Assembly (NCBI GenBank): GCA_963931995.1
Contig: OZ008369.1
Coordinates: forward strand, 93,220,073-93,284,072
Length of the DNA: 64,000 bases
From: Phaonia tiefii
Lineage: Eukaryota > Arthropoda > Insecta > Diptera > Muscidae
Direction: 5' to 3'
The notes under the pieces were generated by a model. That model had not been told where the DNA came from and ran no database searches. It was given only the letters and a program-made list of their open reading frames with translations. Below are positions 10,848 to 23,139 of the stretch, piece after piece; position 1 is the stretch's first letter; each line of letters opens with the position of its first letter. The position numbers and the translations under genes are program-made.

Positions 10848-11205
10848 GATCGTGGAGGGAGGAAGTTTCTGATAGCGACTCATTTGGGAGGGACCGGAAA
10901 TATTTCATTCATAAGACAGTCAAGCAGATTACTACTACCTAGAAGTAAGTCCAGGGCAATGATTTTATCGGAACCATCCATGAGCTAGCTAGAGTGAGAA
11001 GGTGAAACCAATGAGCAGCCTGAATGGTTATGCGAACACTGATGCGTCTCAGGGTAAGTAGGTGACCCTGTCACTGAAGCTCTTCAAATTAGAGGACATA
11101 TTCGTTTGTCTTTTGAAGGCGCATGATTCAACACTTCTGGCCAACGGCAGATTAAAAGTAAACAAATAAAAAACCCATCACTACTGGGCGGCTGAAACTT
11201 CACAC
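10848..11205 (+). mobile_element. RTE-like LINE 5' leader fragment
   Basis: Matches the 5' untranslated leader of the intact LINE read on its minus strand from 49800 downward: GGAGGAAGTTTCTGAT, then 'AGCTAGCTAGAGTGAGAAGG', then 'GTAGGTGACCCTGTCACTGA'. The 3' continuation of such a copy resumes at 14388, beyond a foldback element, suggesting one LINE copy split by that insertion with some sequence lost. Confidence 0.65.
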
Positions 11206-11220
11206 TGTTGCAATAGGAAA

Positions 11221-11830
11221 ATGTATATGTCTACTGAGTTGATCTTCACCCACGAATTGTCCGTAGAACTAAAATTTTTTGGAAAAATCGATTTTGACCA
11301 ATTCTAAGATTTTCCTGCACATTTATTGAAAAAAAGATTTTTAATCACTTTTCCAGCTTAACTTCAAGGGACTCCAAAATTTTCTTTCACATTATTTGGC
11401 AAAATTGTAGCCATTGGAAAGCTGTGAATATATTAGTACAATCAGAACATGTCTAGTTACCCTAAATAGCACATAAATCCCAATTTGCATCTCAAAAATA
11501 CATACAAATATATGCCATCAGTACTCGAGAACGACGAGTTTGATTTTGTTCGAATAAATTTCAACAAATTTCGAATTGTAAACCTTTAATCTATTCCGAT
11601 ACTATTTCTCAACGTAATCAACAGTTTCGCAGTTATAAAAAAAAATTAATGGTAAAAAAATTTCTGATTTTTTAGTATTAAAAAACAGGAAACACAAGAC
11701 ACGGCAAAAAGTGTAAAGTTTTATTAGGTTATCCTACACATGAACCATGAACCAAATGAGACATAGATCATAAAAGGCGACAGACGTGTTTCGGTTTTAT
11801 TCACAATTTAGTGAAATTATCTCATTTTGT
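11221..11830 (+). repeat. Left arm of foldback element
   Basis: About 610 bp that is the reverse complement of 13753-14375. Matching landmarks are GATTTTCCTGCAC (near 11312) against GTCCAGGAAAATC (near 14314), 'TACTCGAGAACGACG' against 'CGTCGTTCTCGAGTA', and the inner end CTCATTTTGTC against TCAAAATGAG. Identity by eye is roughly 75-85% with indels. Such long-arm inverted repeats form hairpins and are typical of foldback-type transposons. Confidence 0.85.
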
Positions 11831-11896
11831 CAAGAATTGTAATTTTTTGGTTGGGTTGCATATGATGAGTAATATTACAATTCGTGTCAAAATGCT

Positions 11897-13752
11897 GTAG
11901 GCGAAAAAAATGGCAGTGGGAGCAGAGAGAGAGTGAAAGAACCGAAATGTGCAGGATGAATGGTGAATCGCGAAAGTTTTTCCAGAGGGTAAGAAGATCG
12001 ACCAACGGGCCTAATAATGGGCTGCCCTCCTGCAAGGACGAGAATGGAAATCTGGTGACTGAGAAGCAGTGTGTGCTCAAAATGTGGAGAGACCACTTTT
12101 CAGCACTACTCCACTCAGATTCTTCCACTGAAGATCAGGAGGTAATGATAGTGGAAGATAGTATAGATTGTATCCCCCCCAACCAAGACGAGATCAGAAC
12201 GGCGATCTCCCGCCTGAAGAATAAGAAAGCCGCGGGTGCGGATGGCCTACCCGCTGAACTTTTTAAGGCAGGTGGCGAAGGACTTATAGCCCACAAGCAT
12301 CAAATGATATGCGGTATATGGCTGGGGGAATCTATGCCCGACGACTGGAGTCTCAGTGTATTATGTCCTGTATTCAAAAAGGGTGATCCGTGTGTCTGTT
12401 CCAACTATCGCGGTATCAGTCTTTTATCCATCGCGTATAAGGTCTTGTCGAGCGTATTATGTGAAAGACTAAAGCCAATTATTGAAAACCTGATTGGACC
12501 TTATCAGTGTGGTTTTAGACCAGGCAAGTCCACAACTGACCAAATATTCACGCTACGCCAAATCCTGGAAAAGACCCACGAAAAGCAAATCGACACATAC
12601 AACCTTTTTGTCGATTACAAAGCTGCTTTCGATAGCCCCATACGGGGAAAACTGTACGAAGCTATGTCTGAACTTGGTATTCCGGCAAAACTGATCCGCC
12701 TCTGTAGAATGACGCTGACCAACACCAAATCAGCAGTGAAAGTGGGGAACGACCTCACTGAACCACTCTGTACCAAGCGAGGACTTAGACAAGGCGACAC
12801 ACTTTCGTGCAATCTCTTCAACATCTTAATAGAGACAATAATGAGAAAGGCTGTAGTAAATACGAACAAGACCATTAACACGAAAAGACATACATATGTT
12901 GCTGGCGTATGCTGACGACATAGACATCATTGGGCGAAATTTGCGAGAGGTTACTGCAGTATTTTCAAGAATCGAAAAGGAATCAGCAAAGATGGGTCTT
13001 GCTGTTAATGAGGGCAATACAAAATTGATGGTGTCAACGACTAGCGAAACCTCTCGAGTTGGTCCGCACTTGAACGTTGACAACCGATTTAATTTTGAAG
13101 TGGTAGATGAATTTGTCTACCTTGGATCTGCCGTGAACAAAGACAACAACGTCAGCCTGGAGATAGATAGGAGAATTGTGCTTGCAAATAGATGTTATTT
13201 TGGGCTCAGCAAGCAGTTTAGGAACAAAGCCCTCTCTCGACGGACAAAAGTCCAGTCATTTTACCTGTCTTAACATATGGCTCCGAAACTTGGGTCATAT
13301 CGCAAGCGGATGAAAAACACCTGGGAGTTTTCGAGAGAAAAATTCTCCGTAAAATATATGGGTCTGTTAGGGAAAACGACGAGTACCGACGTCGCTGGAA
13401 CGCAAAGCTATATAGTCTCTATTCTGACGTGGACATAGCTAGACGAATCAAAGTGTGCCAATTGCGTTGGCTAGGCCGTGTTATCAGAATGGATGAAGAG
13501 GAGCCAGCGCGAAAGATTTTTAATAACGTACCCGATGGAAGCAGAAAAATGAGGACGACCAAGACTCCGCTGGAAAGACCAGGCAGAAGAATCCCTCCGT
13601 ATCCTTGGTGTTACCAACTGGCGAGAAAAGGCGAAGGATAGAGCCAGTTTGAAGAATATGTTGAAATTTGTTTAATTTGTTTGTTTACTTAATATGTGTA
13701 AGACGTCTGACCTCATGAGGTTGTAATATAGTCAATAAAAGTAAAAGTAAAG
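11897..13752 (+). pseudogene. RTE-like LINE copy inside the foldback loop
   Basis: Frames in order: RRKKWQWEQRE, the RT blocks KKAAGADGLPAELFKAGG, NYRGISLLSIAYKVLSSV, PYQCGFRPGKSTTDQIF, FVDYKAAFDSP and KRGLRQGDTLSCNLFNIL, then YADDIDIIGR, VDEFVYLGSAVN and LRWLGRVIRMDEEEPARK. The 5' half with the endonuclease is absent. A 4-base duplication just before the YADD box (near 12890) breaks the frame, and a second break follows at about 13270. The 3' end has a short (AAAGT)n tail at 13737-13752. It would make no complete enzyme. Confidence 0.9.
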
Positions 13753-14375
13753 TCAAAATGAGATACCTTCTCTAAATTGTGAATTAGACCGAAACGCGTC
13801 GCGTCCATCGCTTTTATTATCCATGTCTCATTTTGTTCATAAGAAAAGTGACTTTAGGATAAACTAATACATTTTTACACTCGTGGCTGTTTCTCATGTT
13901 TGTTGTTTTTTTGATAATAAAAAATTCGAATTTTTAAAGCAACAAAAAATATTTTTTTTTCATTCTTTTTTTTTATACCTACAAAACTGTTGACAACATT
14001 GAGAACTTGTGTTAGAATAGATTAAAGGTTTTGTAATTCAAAATTTTTCTGAATTTATTCGGACAAAATTGGACACGTCGTTCTCGAGTAATGATGACAT
14101 ATATAAGTACATAGAAATGACAATTGTTAACATACAAACTGGTTTTTATAAGCTATTTAGGGTGACTGTACACCTTCAGATTGCACTAATATTTCCACAA
14201 AAGTTCAAGCTTACCATGGCTGCAATTTTGCCAAACATTGTGAATGAAAAATTTGGGGTCCCTTAAAGTTATGCTGAAAAAAGTGACAAATATTGTTTTT
14301 TTTCAAAAAAGTCCAGGAAAATCTGTGAATTGGTAAAAATTTGATACAGACTTTCTGTGACATACATATACTACA
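13753..14375 (-). repeat. Right arm of foldback element
   Basis: Inverted partner of 11221-11830. Its outer end merges with LINE coding sequence at 14388, consistent with insertion of the whole foldback unit into an older LINE copy. Confidence 0.85.
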
Positions 14376-14387
14376 GATGTCTAGAGG

Positions 14388-15375
14388 AATGGCAAGAATT
14401 TGGTTGCGGATTTATAATTGCCAAAAGACTGCGACATCTGGTCCCAAGGTTCAACCACTTGAGTAAACTTATAGCCACCATCTGCATAAAATGGAAATAC
14501 TTTAGCATATCGCTTATTTGTGTACATGCCCCATGACACCAATGACATGGTCTGTGAGCGCCTAGAGGAAATACACCACCGCTGCCCTGTTCCAGGTGAT
14601 TTTAATGCTAACGTCGGGACGGAAAGTGGCTTTGAACCAACAATTGGTAAATTCAATATACACGCCATCACTTCCGATAACGGAATGAGACTGTTAGATT
14701 TTGCCGTGGGAAAAAATATGGTTGTCAGTAGTACGAGATTCCAGCATAAAGACATCCATAAGGCTACTCGGATATCACCTGATCAACAGACGTACAACCA
14801 GATTGATTACCTGGTAATTAGTGGAAGCACTCTACTAGAGTAAATAATGGATGATTCGGAGCACTACCTGGGTGCAGCAAAGGTTCCCACAAGGATAAGA
14901 AGAAACCAGGCACATAGAAAGCCCGACATCAGAAAACTGCAATAACCAGAGATAGCCACGTCCTATGAAGAGAAGCTCACTAAGATACTGGCGCAGAAAT
15001 CACTTCCGCCTCATGAACGTATGGCAACGCTTCAGTCAGTCGCAACGCGAGCCGTGGCAGAGCGGTATAAGGGGAGGAGGAGAGAGGAAAGCCGTTTGTT
15101 TAGGAAGAAAAAACGGTTGTGCAGAAAGAGCAAGAGTGAGCAAATTGAATATTACAGAAGTAAGAATGGGACCCGTAAATTCTATCGAAAAGTTCAAAGC
15201 CAAACTAACGAAAAGGGACGAGTTCTCTCTTTTGATAGAGATAAGGACGGGAATCTTGCCACAGTTGTGCACGGGAGACTTCAGTGTAGATGAGGGTGTA
15301 GATCACATACACAACGATGGTGGCAACTGCCCTCCTCCTAGCGGAAGCAAAGTTAGAACTGCAATTTCAGATCCA
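14388..15375 (+). pseudogene. RTE-like LINE endonuclease and linker, decayed
   Basis: Resumes in the AP-endonuclease domain: EFGCGFII, then a frame at 14520 with PGDFNANVGTESG, DNGMRLLDFAVGKNM, STRFQHKDIHKAT and NQIDYLVI. The linker follows (MATLQSVATRAVAERYKG, NGTRKFYRKVQ), ending near KVRTAIS at 15375. The GDFN and NQID catalytic blocks are visible but separated by stops. A block of 'rippled' repeat then replaces the RT domain. By position it is the downstream part of the copy whose leader is at 10848-11205. Confidence 0.8.
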
Positions 15376-15755
15376 TACGAATTAGACAACTTTATGGAAA
15401 CTCTTAGGAACCCTCAAAAATTGGTTATTTCTTCGATTGGACGCTCCATTTCCGAGATATTGACATGAATACAGACATTTTAACGAACTTTTAATTAAAA
15501 ATAAGTTGGTTTTACATCCATTGGTAAAAGCGTCCGATGGAGGTAAACATTTAATTATTTTTTCTATTGGACGCACCGTTTCCCAGCTATAGCCACTTTT
15601 TTAATTCAGCGATTTTCTTATTTTGGCACTTTAAAAAAACAAATCTTCCATAGAAACCGCGAAAAATTGGATATTTTTCCAATTGTTTCCGAGATATATA
15701 AATTTTTTCATATTTTCGATCAAAATAAGGGGAAGGGTTACCCTCGGTGTTGTTT
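15376..15755 (+). repeat. 'Rippled' repeat array, copy B
   Basis: Contains 'GATTGGACGCTCCATTTCCG', 'TATTGGACGCACCGTTTCCC' and 'AATTGTTTCCGAGATATA', then ends in GGGGAAGGGTTACCCTCGG, the start of the GGGTAAT block seen at 23745. It lies between two LINE segments. Confidence 0.6.
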
Positions 15756-16130
15756 TGGTACTAACCAAGCAATTCAGAGACAAGACAGTCTCGAGAAGAA
15801 ACGAAGATCTAACTATATCAGACTCTCAAACAACCTCTCCTACTTTATGGCGCCAAACCCTGGATCATATCGCATGCTGATGAAACATCACAGTCTGTAT
15901 GGTTCTATAATAGAAAACGGCGAGTATTGACGACAGATGAACCACGAGCTGTGTAATCTTTATTCCGGCGTCGACGTTGTTTTGCGTATCAAAATAAAGC
16001 GTTTACGGTGGCTACGCCTGTCAGTAGAATGTATCAGAATGAACTAGTGCGAAAGATATTCGAACTCGTACTCGAAGCACAACGAAAATTAGGACGATCA
16101 AGACTTCGCGAGAAAGATGTGGTGGAATAT
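15756..16130 (+). pseudogene. RTE-like LINE C-terminal scrap
   Basis: Reads through KQFRDKTVSRR, then in other frames ENGEY, NHELCNLYSGVDVV and RIKIKRLRWLR, matching the C-terminal region of the intact LINE (HFRDKALSRVTKV; MNHELYELYPDIDIV; RIKITRLRWLGHV). The RT domain that should precede it is missing. Confidence 0.7.
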
Positions 16131-16149
16131 TGTCTGCGATATATTTTAT

Positions 16150-16472
16150 ACTGAAAAATCTGTCTTTGTTTGTTGTTGTTTGAATGCAAAAATTTCGTGT
16201 TTGTAGCTTGTCGCAAGTATAATTTACTTGTGTCCAAGCACATTGTGTTTGTTATTCAATATTACATGTTGGAGACACAATGATTAATAGGTTATAGTTT
16301 ATATTTTTGTGACCCAAATGTGGCTTTGTTTGTTGAAAACTGCAAAACAAAAAAAACGTGACATACAACAAAGAAACCAAAAAGGCTACAGATCTTCAAT
16401 TCATAAAAACAATGCTTGCAAACATATTCATGGTTCCTGCAATATGTTGTTGCGGCCGCTCTTTAGCGTGTA
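16150..16472 (+). mobile_element. MITE, CACGCTGAAAAA family
   Basis: Starts ACTGAAAAATCTGTC and ends GCTCTTTAGCGTGTAC, a weakened inverted pair. The interior matches 30838-31160 almost throughout, for example CAAGCACATTGTGTTTG and 'CAATGATTAATAGGTTATA'. It is non-coding and about 320 bp. Confidence 0.7.
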
Positions 16473-16484
16473 CAGTTTTATGAT

Positions 16485-16700
16485 TGCAGCCACAAACTGC
16501 TACATATAAAATTTTTTAAAAACAGAATTACCAGCAGTCAAACATGTTGAAAATAAAAAAGGCTTTCCCATATTTGTTAGAGTTGACATCCGATACCACT
16601 ACCTACTTGACTGAGGAAATGAAAAGTAAAAATATTTTTTAATTGTCACTACGCCCAATGGTAATTGTTTTGCATTTGCATTAGATAAAGTAATGCATAT
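16485..16700. repeat. Dispersed repeat shared with 1405-1665
   Basis: Contains 'AGAATTACCAGCAGTCAAAC' and 'TTTTGCATTTGCATTAGA' in the same order as the first copy. It abuts the preceding MITE. Confidence 0.55.
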
Positions 16701-18492
16701 TAAAAAATCCCAACTCTGGTTCTAGTGCGTCTGGGAATTATGTATAAGAAATCAAAAATTAAACCATATTTCTGGCCTCATAGATTTTAGAGAAAAGCTA
16801 CAAATTACTTGCATACTAATAGGTGTTCCTTATATATCAAAATTGATAACGTTTCTTTAAGGCGCCCGCACAAAGTGTAATATACTTTTAGGCTGTGCAA
16901 TCATTTTCAATGAAAGAGAGTTTTTATATTTGTAATACAAAATAATAATTAATTAAATATTAAACATGAAGGCTTAGAAATAATGTAAAATTTTTTCATA
17001 TTGATTTACATAGAACCGATTACGCTTTAAATGAACCATTAACTAAAGCCCTCATATTATTTAATGAATACTCTAAACAATTAAATCTAAGTTTGCCACA
17101 TCATCATTTTAAAATTATTTTAAATAATTTATTAAAGTAATTTTTATTATATAATTTTTAGATTTTAAGATGCTAGTCTGTAAGAATAAAATTGTATCCA
17201 TAGACGAAATAAATAAATAAATAATGAGATAAAACATACTTGACATAACAACCCTATTGAGACTTTAGATAACTAAACTATACAAAGTCCGATATATGGA
17301 AATATATTGCAATTAACATTCATACTACTCGTATATTAGACAGTTTTGCAAATTGATAAAAACAGAGTTTGTGCTGTATTTGCTTTTACTGTACAAACTA
17401 AAGTAGACTTGGAGGAAACTAGTCAGCAGTAAAACAGAACACGGTACTTTAAAGCTGTTGGTGTGGCCTCTGTATTGTCTTGCTGCTACAACCACCATTT
17501 TGCATACATGCTCAGAATTGCAGGACAAGTATGCTGCAGGGTCATAAGAAGACCAAAACAACCGTCAGCATCATCCTCGGTACAGCATTCGTTAGAGTTG
17601 CAGGACTCTTCAGCAATACTGAAATAGTACAATACTAAATCCACTCCGCTCCATCTATCAGTATCAAGTGCTGAGGCGGATGGACTCCTGGTATAAGTAG
17701 AGTACATGAGAAGTTCTCGTTTTTAAATTTTCAAACGAAATTTATTTCGTTGCAGTACACTAACAAGTTCTACTATGAATCTGTCCCATGCAGCTATTGT
17801 ATACTCGAGCACCAACTAGTTCGAGTTGGGTAAATGTTAAAGAAAGGTATTCATATCACTTGACTTTAATTGTGGTTATCTTTTCAAAAGCTAACAAAAC
17901 AATAATTGCAACAACAACAATCAATGCATTTTCTATGCAGACCATCGGAAACATAAAAGCTTCTTACATTTCCAGTTAGATAAACATATGTTTTCAGATA
18001 ATTCAAATGAGCACAAATTCCATATTGCACCGTATGAAAAGATTCCAGAAATTATGTAAATTTTCGTAGATTTAAATTTTGAATAAAAATAATAAATTTT
18101 AAAGATTTAAAATGCGTTAATTTATAACATTTAGATGTTCCAACATTATCGCTTAACCCTATAATGACCTTTCACTTTCGGCCGCAACGATTTAATGGTT
18201 TTTAATTTTCGTCATCTTTCACCTAAGAATAGCTTCGCCAGAAAAAATGGGGCCATCATAAAAAGGACCAAACAAATATTCGGTCCATGTAAGCATGTTA
18301 AATTTCGATCACACATTTATTTAATTTAAGATGTGAACTCAAAACGTTACTGACGTTTCCTGCACATGCGCTCCTTTTTTCGACTCGTTGGATCCCTTTG
18401 TAGTAAGACCACTTTTTTACCCAATTTGGTGGCTCATTGGGGCCAAATCAGCTCTGTTAGAGAATTCGTGTCTACTATACTATTTTTGCCAC
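16701..18492. other. Largely unrecognised stretch with Cys-rich open frames
   Basis: AT-rich. On the minus strand a frame at 17486-17707 includes ESCNSNECCTEDDADGCFG, and an overlapping frame at 17325-17561 includes SFLQVYFSLYSKSKY. Base composition is less AT-biased at 17450-17700 than around it. I do not recognise a family and see no supporting splice pair. It could be an exon of a host gene or chance. Confidence 0.25.
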
Positions 18493-20040
18493 TACTTTAC
18501 TTTACTTTATTGACTACTTTATAACCTCATGAGGTCAGATGTCTTACACATATTAATTAAACCAGCAAATTAAACAAATTTCAACAAATTCTTCCTACTG
18601 GCTCTATCCTTCGCCTTTTCTCGCCAGGTGGTAACACCAAAGATACGGAGCGATTCTTCTGACTGGCCTTTCCAGCGGAATCATGGTCCTCCTCTTTTCC
18701 TGCTTCCATCGGGTACGTTATCAAAAACCTTTCGCGCTGGCTCATCTTCATCCATTCTCATCTTCATCCATTCATGGCCTAGCCAACGCAATTGGCCTAC
18801 TGTGATATATAATACAAATTATATAGCTCTGGGTTCCAGCGACGTCGGTACTCGCCGTTTTCCGTAACAGGACCATCTATTTTACTGAGAATTTTTCTCT
18901 CGTATACTCCCAGGTGTTTTTCATACGCTTCCGATATAACCCAAGTTTCGGAGCCATATGTCAAGACAGGTAAAATGAGAGTCTGATATAGCTGAACTTT
19001 TGTCCGTCGAGACAGGGCTTTGCTCCTAAACTGCTTGCTGAGCCCAAAATAGCATATATTTGCAAGCAAAATTCTCCTATCAATCTCCAGGCTGTCGCTG
19101 TTGTCTTTGTTCACGGTGGATCCAAGGTAGAAAAATTAATCTACCACACCAAAATTAAATCGGTTATCAACGTTCAAGTGCGGACCAAGTCGAGAGGTTT
19201 CTCTAGTCCTAGACACCATCAATTTTGTCTTGCCCTCATTAACAGCAAGACTCATCTTCGCTGATTGCTTTTCGATTTTTGAAAATACTGCAATACCCTC
19301 TCGCAAATTTCGCGCAATGATGTCTATGTCGTCAGTATACGCCAGCAACATATGTCTTTTCGTGTTAATGGTCTTGTTCGTATTTACTACAGCCTTTCTC
19401 ATTATGGTGTCTATTAAGATGTTGAAGAGATTGCACGAAAGTGTGTCGCCTTGTCTAAGTCCTCGCTTGGTACAGTATACTTCAGTGAGGCCTTTCCCCA
19501 CTTTCACTGCTGATTTGGTGTTGGTCAACGTCATTCTACAGAGGCGGATCAGTTTTGCCGAATCCCAAGATACTATCTTTCACTATCATTACCTCCTGAT
19601 CTTCAGTGGAAGAAGCTGAGTGGTGTAGTGCTAAAAAGTGGTCTCTCCACATTTTGAGCATCGCATTGCTTATCAGTCACCAGATTACCATTCTGGTCAT
19701 TGCAGGAGGGCAGCCCATTATTAGGCCCGTTATTCGATCTTCTTACCCTCAGGAAAAACTTTTGGGATTCGCCGTTCAGCCTGCATATTTCGGTTTATTC
19801 ACTCTCTCGGCTCCCACTGCCATTTTTCCTCCCTTCTTAGCCTCTTGTACCGCTCACTCGCAGGACGCGTTGTAACTGACTGTTTCGTTTCCATACGTGC
19901 AGCGTCTTTTTCATAAGTTGCAATGGGACGTTCTTCGCCGTACCATGACTTATCCCTCTGAGATTTTTGATAGACAAGTTCAGTCCTTGCAGCGGTTTCC
20001 AAATAATGGGAGATGTGCTTCCACTGCGCATCTTGCTCCC
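18493..20040 (-). pseudogene. RTE-like LINE, minus strand, internally deleted
   Basis: Reading down from 20040: KSWYGEER, ATYEKDAARM, then the linker; STEDQEVMIVKDS jumps directly to FGKTDPPL and the block MTLTNTKSAVKVGKGLTE, so most of the RT fingers and palm A are deleted. It continues with KRGLRQGDTLSCNLFNIL, an altered polymerase box YTDDIDII, then LSKQFRSKALSRRTKV and RKILSKIDGPV. The 3' end is an (AAAGT)n tail at 18493-18515. The tail and wording (NTNKTINTKRH) match the copy at 11897-13752, so both belong to one subfamily. Confidence 0.88.
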
Positions 20041-20209
20041 ACTATAGTGTTCTATAAATCACCCATAGATGCATTTCCTCTGTCTCCCGCCTGTACAATT
20101 GCAGGTGCCAAAAACCATATGGTAAACATATTTGCGTGTGGTCGTCAAAGGGTTAACTTGAAAATTATATCTAGTCTGTATGTCTAGTTAAGGTTGGTCA
20201 TAGAGTATA

Positions 20210-20445
20210 AATAAAAAGGTTTTCATATTACATCCCATGATGTAACGTAACCAGTGAGTTGTGCGGTTTCAGTGATTGGGGTCTACAGTTTTACACCGAT
20301 TTCGAACGGTAGTTTTGAGAAGCTTTTTCATGGCTAAGTACTCGATAGTGTCGCCATCACTAGGCCAGGTGACCATTCGGGTTCGAATTCACGTTCTCAT
20401 GTACAATAGCCCCGCACACTTACCATTGCCCCACCGACGAACAAG
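20210..20445 (-). mobile_element. tRNA-headed SINE, copy 6, with 12 bp target duplication
   Basis: Minus-strand copy with internal deletions. Target duplication TCATAGAGTATA at 20198-20209 and 20446-20457. The B box reads GGGTTCGAATTC. Confidence 0.88.
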
Positions 20446-20457
20446 TCATAGAGTATA

Positions 20458-22269
20458 TGATTAGATGTATCATTTGTAAAAAGTATGAATAACAATATAT
20501 TTGCTGTAGTGTAGTTTTGAAGTGTGTTGGAATTTTACTATCCATAGGCCATAGACCAATTGCTTGCATTTCATCTATTAACGAATTTTTAATCCCAGAT
20601 TTTTGAATAACTTTACATTTACAGTCCTATTCTGGCAGGGTTACAAAAGTCACCACGGTTACTATTTGCCAGCAATGAGACAATTGTCACAAGTCAGTAT
20701 TCTGACACATTTTTTTGTTGACAAAAGTATCAAAAACTGTTACCTGCCAAATAAAATACATAATGGCGCGCCGGAAAAATTATTTTTTTAATATCCATAA
20801 TTTACATAAATGGATTGAAAATAACTTTAATTCGGGACCCTGATGATAAATAAAGCCGCTGAACTAGTGTTACACAAATCCCAGAAAAGAAAATCACTAA
20901 CTTTATTCTACGTATCTAGTTTCAGACATAATCCTTCGATATCTAGTCATTGTACGGTTTCCTTTGTAATGTACTTGTGTTTTACAAAAAAAAATCGCTA
21001 ATGAAAATTTCCTCAAGATTTTACCGCAACATTTAAGACATGACATGATACAATCACTTTAACATCAGTGCGCAGATCAAATCTAAAAACCGTTATTCGA
21101 GCATAGTAATTTGTATGTAAATAAATATATAATACAATATATAAACAACCTGTTCATTATTAACTGTCATGCCTTAATATATAGTAAAATATTTCCAGCA
21201 ATAAAATATTCTAGACCTTAGTTTTAAATATTTTCCTTTCTATTGCAGAATAGTAACTTACCTAAACACAATTCCCAATAAATTATCGATTGTCTGTGTC
21301 TATGTCGTTCTCCGAGCACAATATAATACAATCCACCTTAATTTACATATTCTTCTCCCCCATTTGCCTTGAGAATATTGAACGCACAATTTGTCTCTAG
21401 CTGTATACAAATATATTTTATTTATTTTCATTTCTAGAAATGCTGGTATTACAATTCAATTTCCATTTTGAATTTATTCTTAACATATTGATCCCTGGTA
21501 TAATCCTCGGCTGCAGCTGAATAATACATACAGATTTTACCCCGCATATTATGCCACACTTTAGTAATTTATATCTAATATGTATTCAAAGTGAAATTGA
21601 AATATGACAGATATTAATTTATTGGTTTCCGAGTAATCGATGCGAAAGGAAATTAAGTTGAATAAAATTAATCAGTATCGGGAATAAATTTTGAGGCATG
21701 TTGACGGGGCTTTTAAAAACATAACTGGAAAACAACTTTTTCATACTTTCGATTTGGAAGGCCTTACTTGTCGTATTTAAAGGAAGGGAAGGGTAACGTG
21801 TCTCCAATATTTACTCCAATATTTACTAACTTATTTACAGCCAACTAAAATTTGGCTGTTCCTTGGACTATCACATTATTCAGTTGTGATTAGCAATAAT
21901 TGTGTTTCATATCACCAACTGTTGTGCATATCAATTGATTTGCATTTCAGTTTTGGTTGCAATATCTGAAATATCTAGTTGAAGCCACAACGACATGAAA
22001 TAGATGTGATCTGCCAATCGAGTTAAGAACTAAAACAAACAATCAAATTATCCTGTAGAGGTCATTATTTTATTTGTTGGATCAACAGAAAATGTAAAAG
22101 CTAATTCGGTAGTACCATATATTGGTATGATATGATGATTACTTGAATTTAATGGACGTCACAACCATTTGAAGATGCCATACCCTATTATGAATTTTAT
22201 AGAAAAAAACTAAAAAAAAATTACTTTTTTTAAAATTATGAATTTTATTCCCTCTGGGAAACCAATCTC
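20458..22269. other. Non-coding AT-rich stretch
   Basis: No gene, RNA or clear terminal repeat was seen in about 1.8 kb. Short open frames have no domain. Confidence 0.4.
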
Positions 22270-22535
22270 CTTGTCTCATCCAAAATATGAACAAAATTTA
22301 AAAAAATGTCTATATTTCGGAAACGTCCAATCGAAAAAATAACAAATTTTTGTGACTTTCTAATGCATTTCCATAACGTTGTCCAATTCGTATTGAATTT
22401 TTTTTAAATCGCTAAAGTAAGGAAGTTGCTAAAATTTAAAAAATGGTTATAACTCGGAAACGGCGGGTCCAATCGCAAAAATAATAAGTTGAACAGTAGA
22501 TGTGTTAAATACGGCATCATTTTTGATGTGTTAAC
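22270..22535 (-). repeat. 'Rippled' repeat array, copy C
   Basis: Contains CGGAAACGTCCAATCGAAAA and 'CTCGGAAACGGCGGGTCCAA', the reverse complement of the motif in the 15.4 and 23.1 kb arrays. Confidence 0.6.
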
Positions 22536-22687
22536 ATCTATAGATACGGGTAGGGCAATCTATCAAAGTGAACACATGCAAACAACACACTGCGTTAGCA
22601 TCACATACGTGGTTGTTGTACAACAATAGTCTCTGCCTGAAAATAAGTAGGACGGTATTCATGTATCGGCAGCGAGCAAACAAACAG

Positions 22688-23026
22688 GTCGTCGCCAAAG
22701 AGTATTGAATAGTATAGAGATATCATGGAACGAATTGTATGACTCAAAAGCATATGATCGCGAATGATTCAAAACGTATTACTATCGTTTTGTCATAACT
22801 TGGTCCATTCATAATTTTGATGTGAAACATTGATGCCTTTTGGAACATTTATGCTTTTTGTATTGTTTTATGAAGTAATATTGCCGAAGTGGTGCATTTA
22901 CTGATATATTGCAACATTCTATAAAGAGAATAAGGCTTGTTTATGCTCTTTTACTCAGACTCTCTACATGGGAGCGGAGAAGAGTGCAATAAGTTTTCTA
23001 TACTATTCAATACTTTTTGTCGTCGC
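22688..23026. mobile_element. Small TIR element (339 bp)
   Basis: Inverted ends about 31 bp long: GTCGTCGCCAAAGAGTATTG then AATAGTATAGA at 22688-22718, and the complement at 22997-23026 with about three mismatches. Non-coding. The upstream string GATGTGTTAACATCTATAG (about 22537) recurs at about 52578. Confidence 0.65.
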
Positions 23027-23139
23027 TCTTTTTATGACAAATAAAAAACAATTATTTCAGTGAGCTAAATATTGCTTTATTTATTTCAACAATATTACAT
23101 GCCTTTTATAAAAAAATCTGTTAAACTAAAGTTTTTCAA

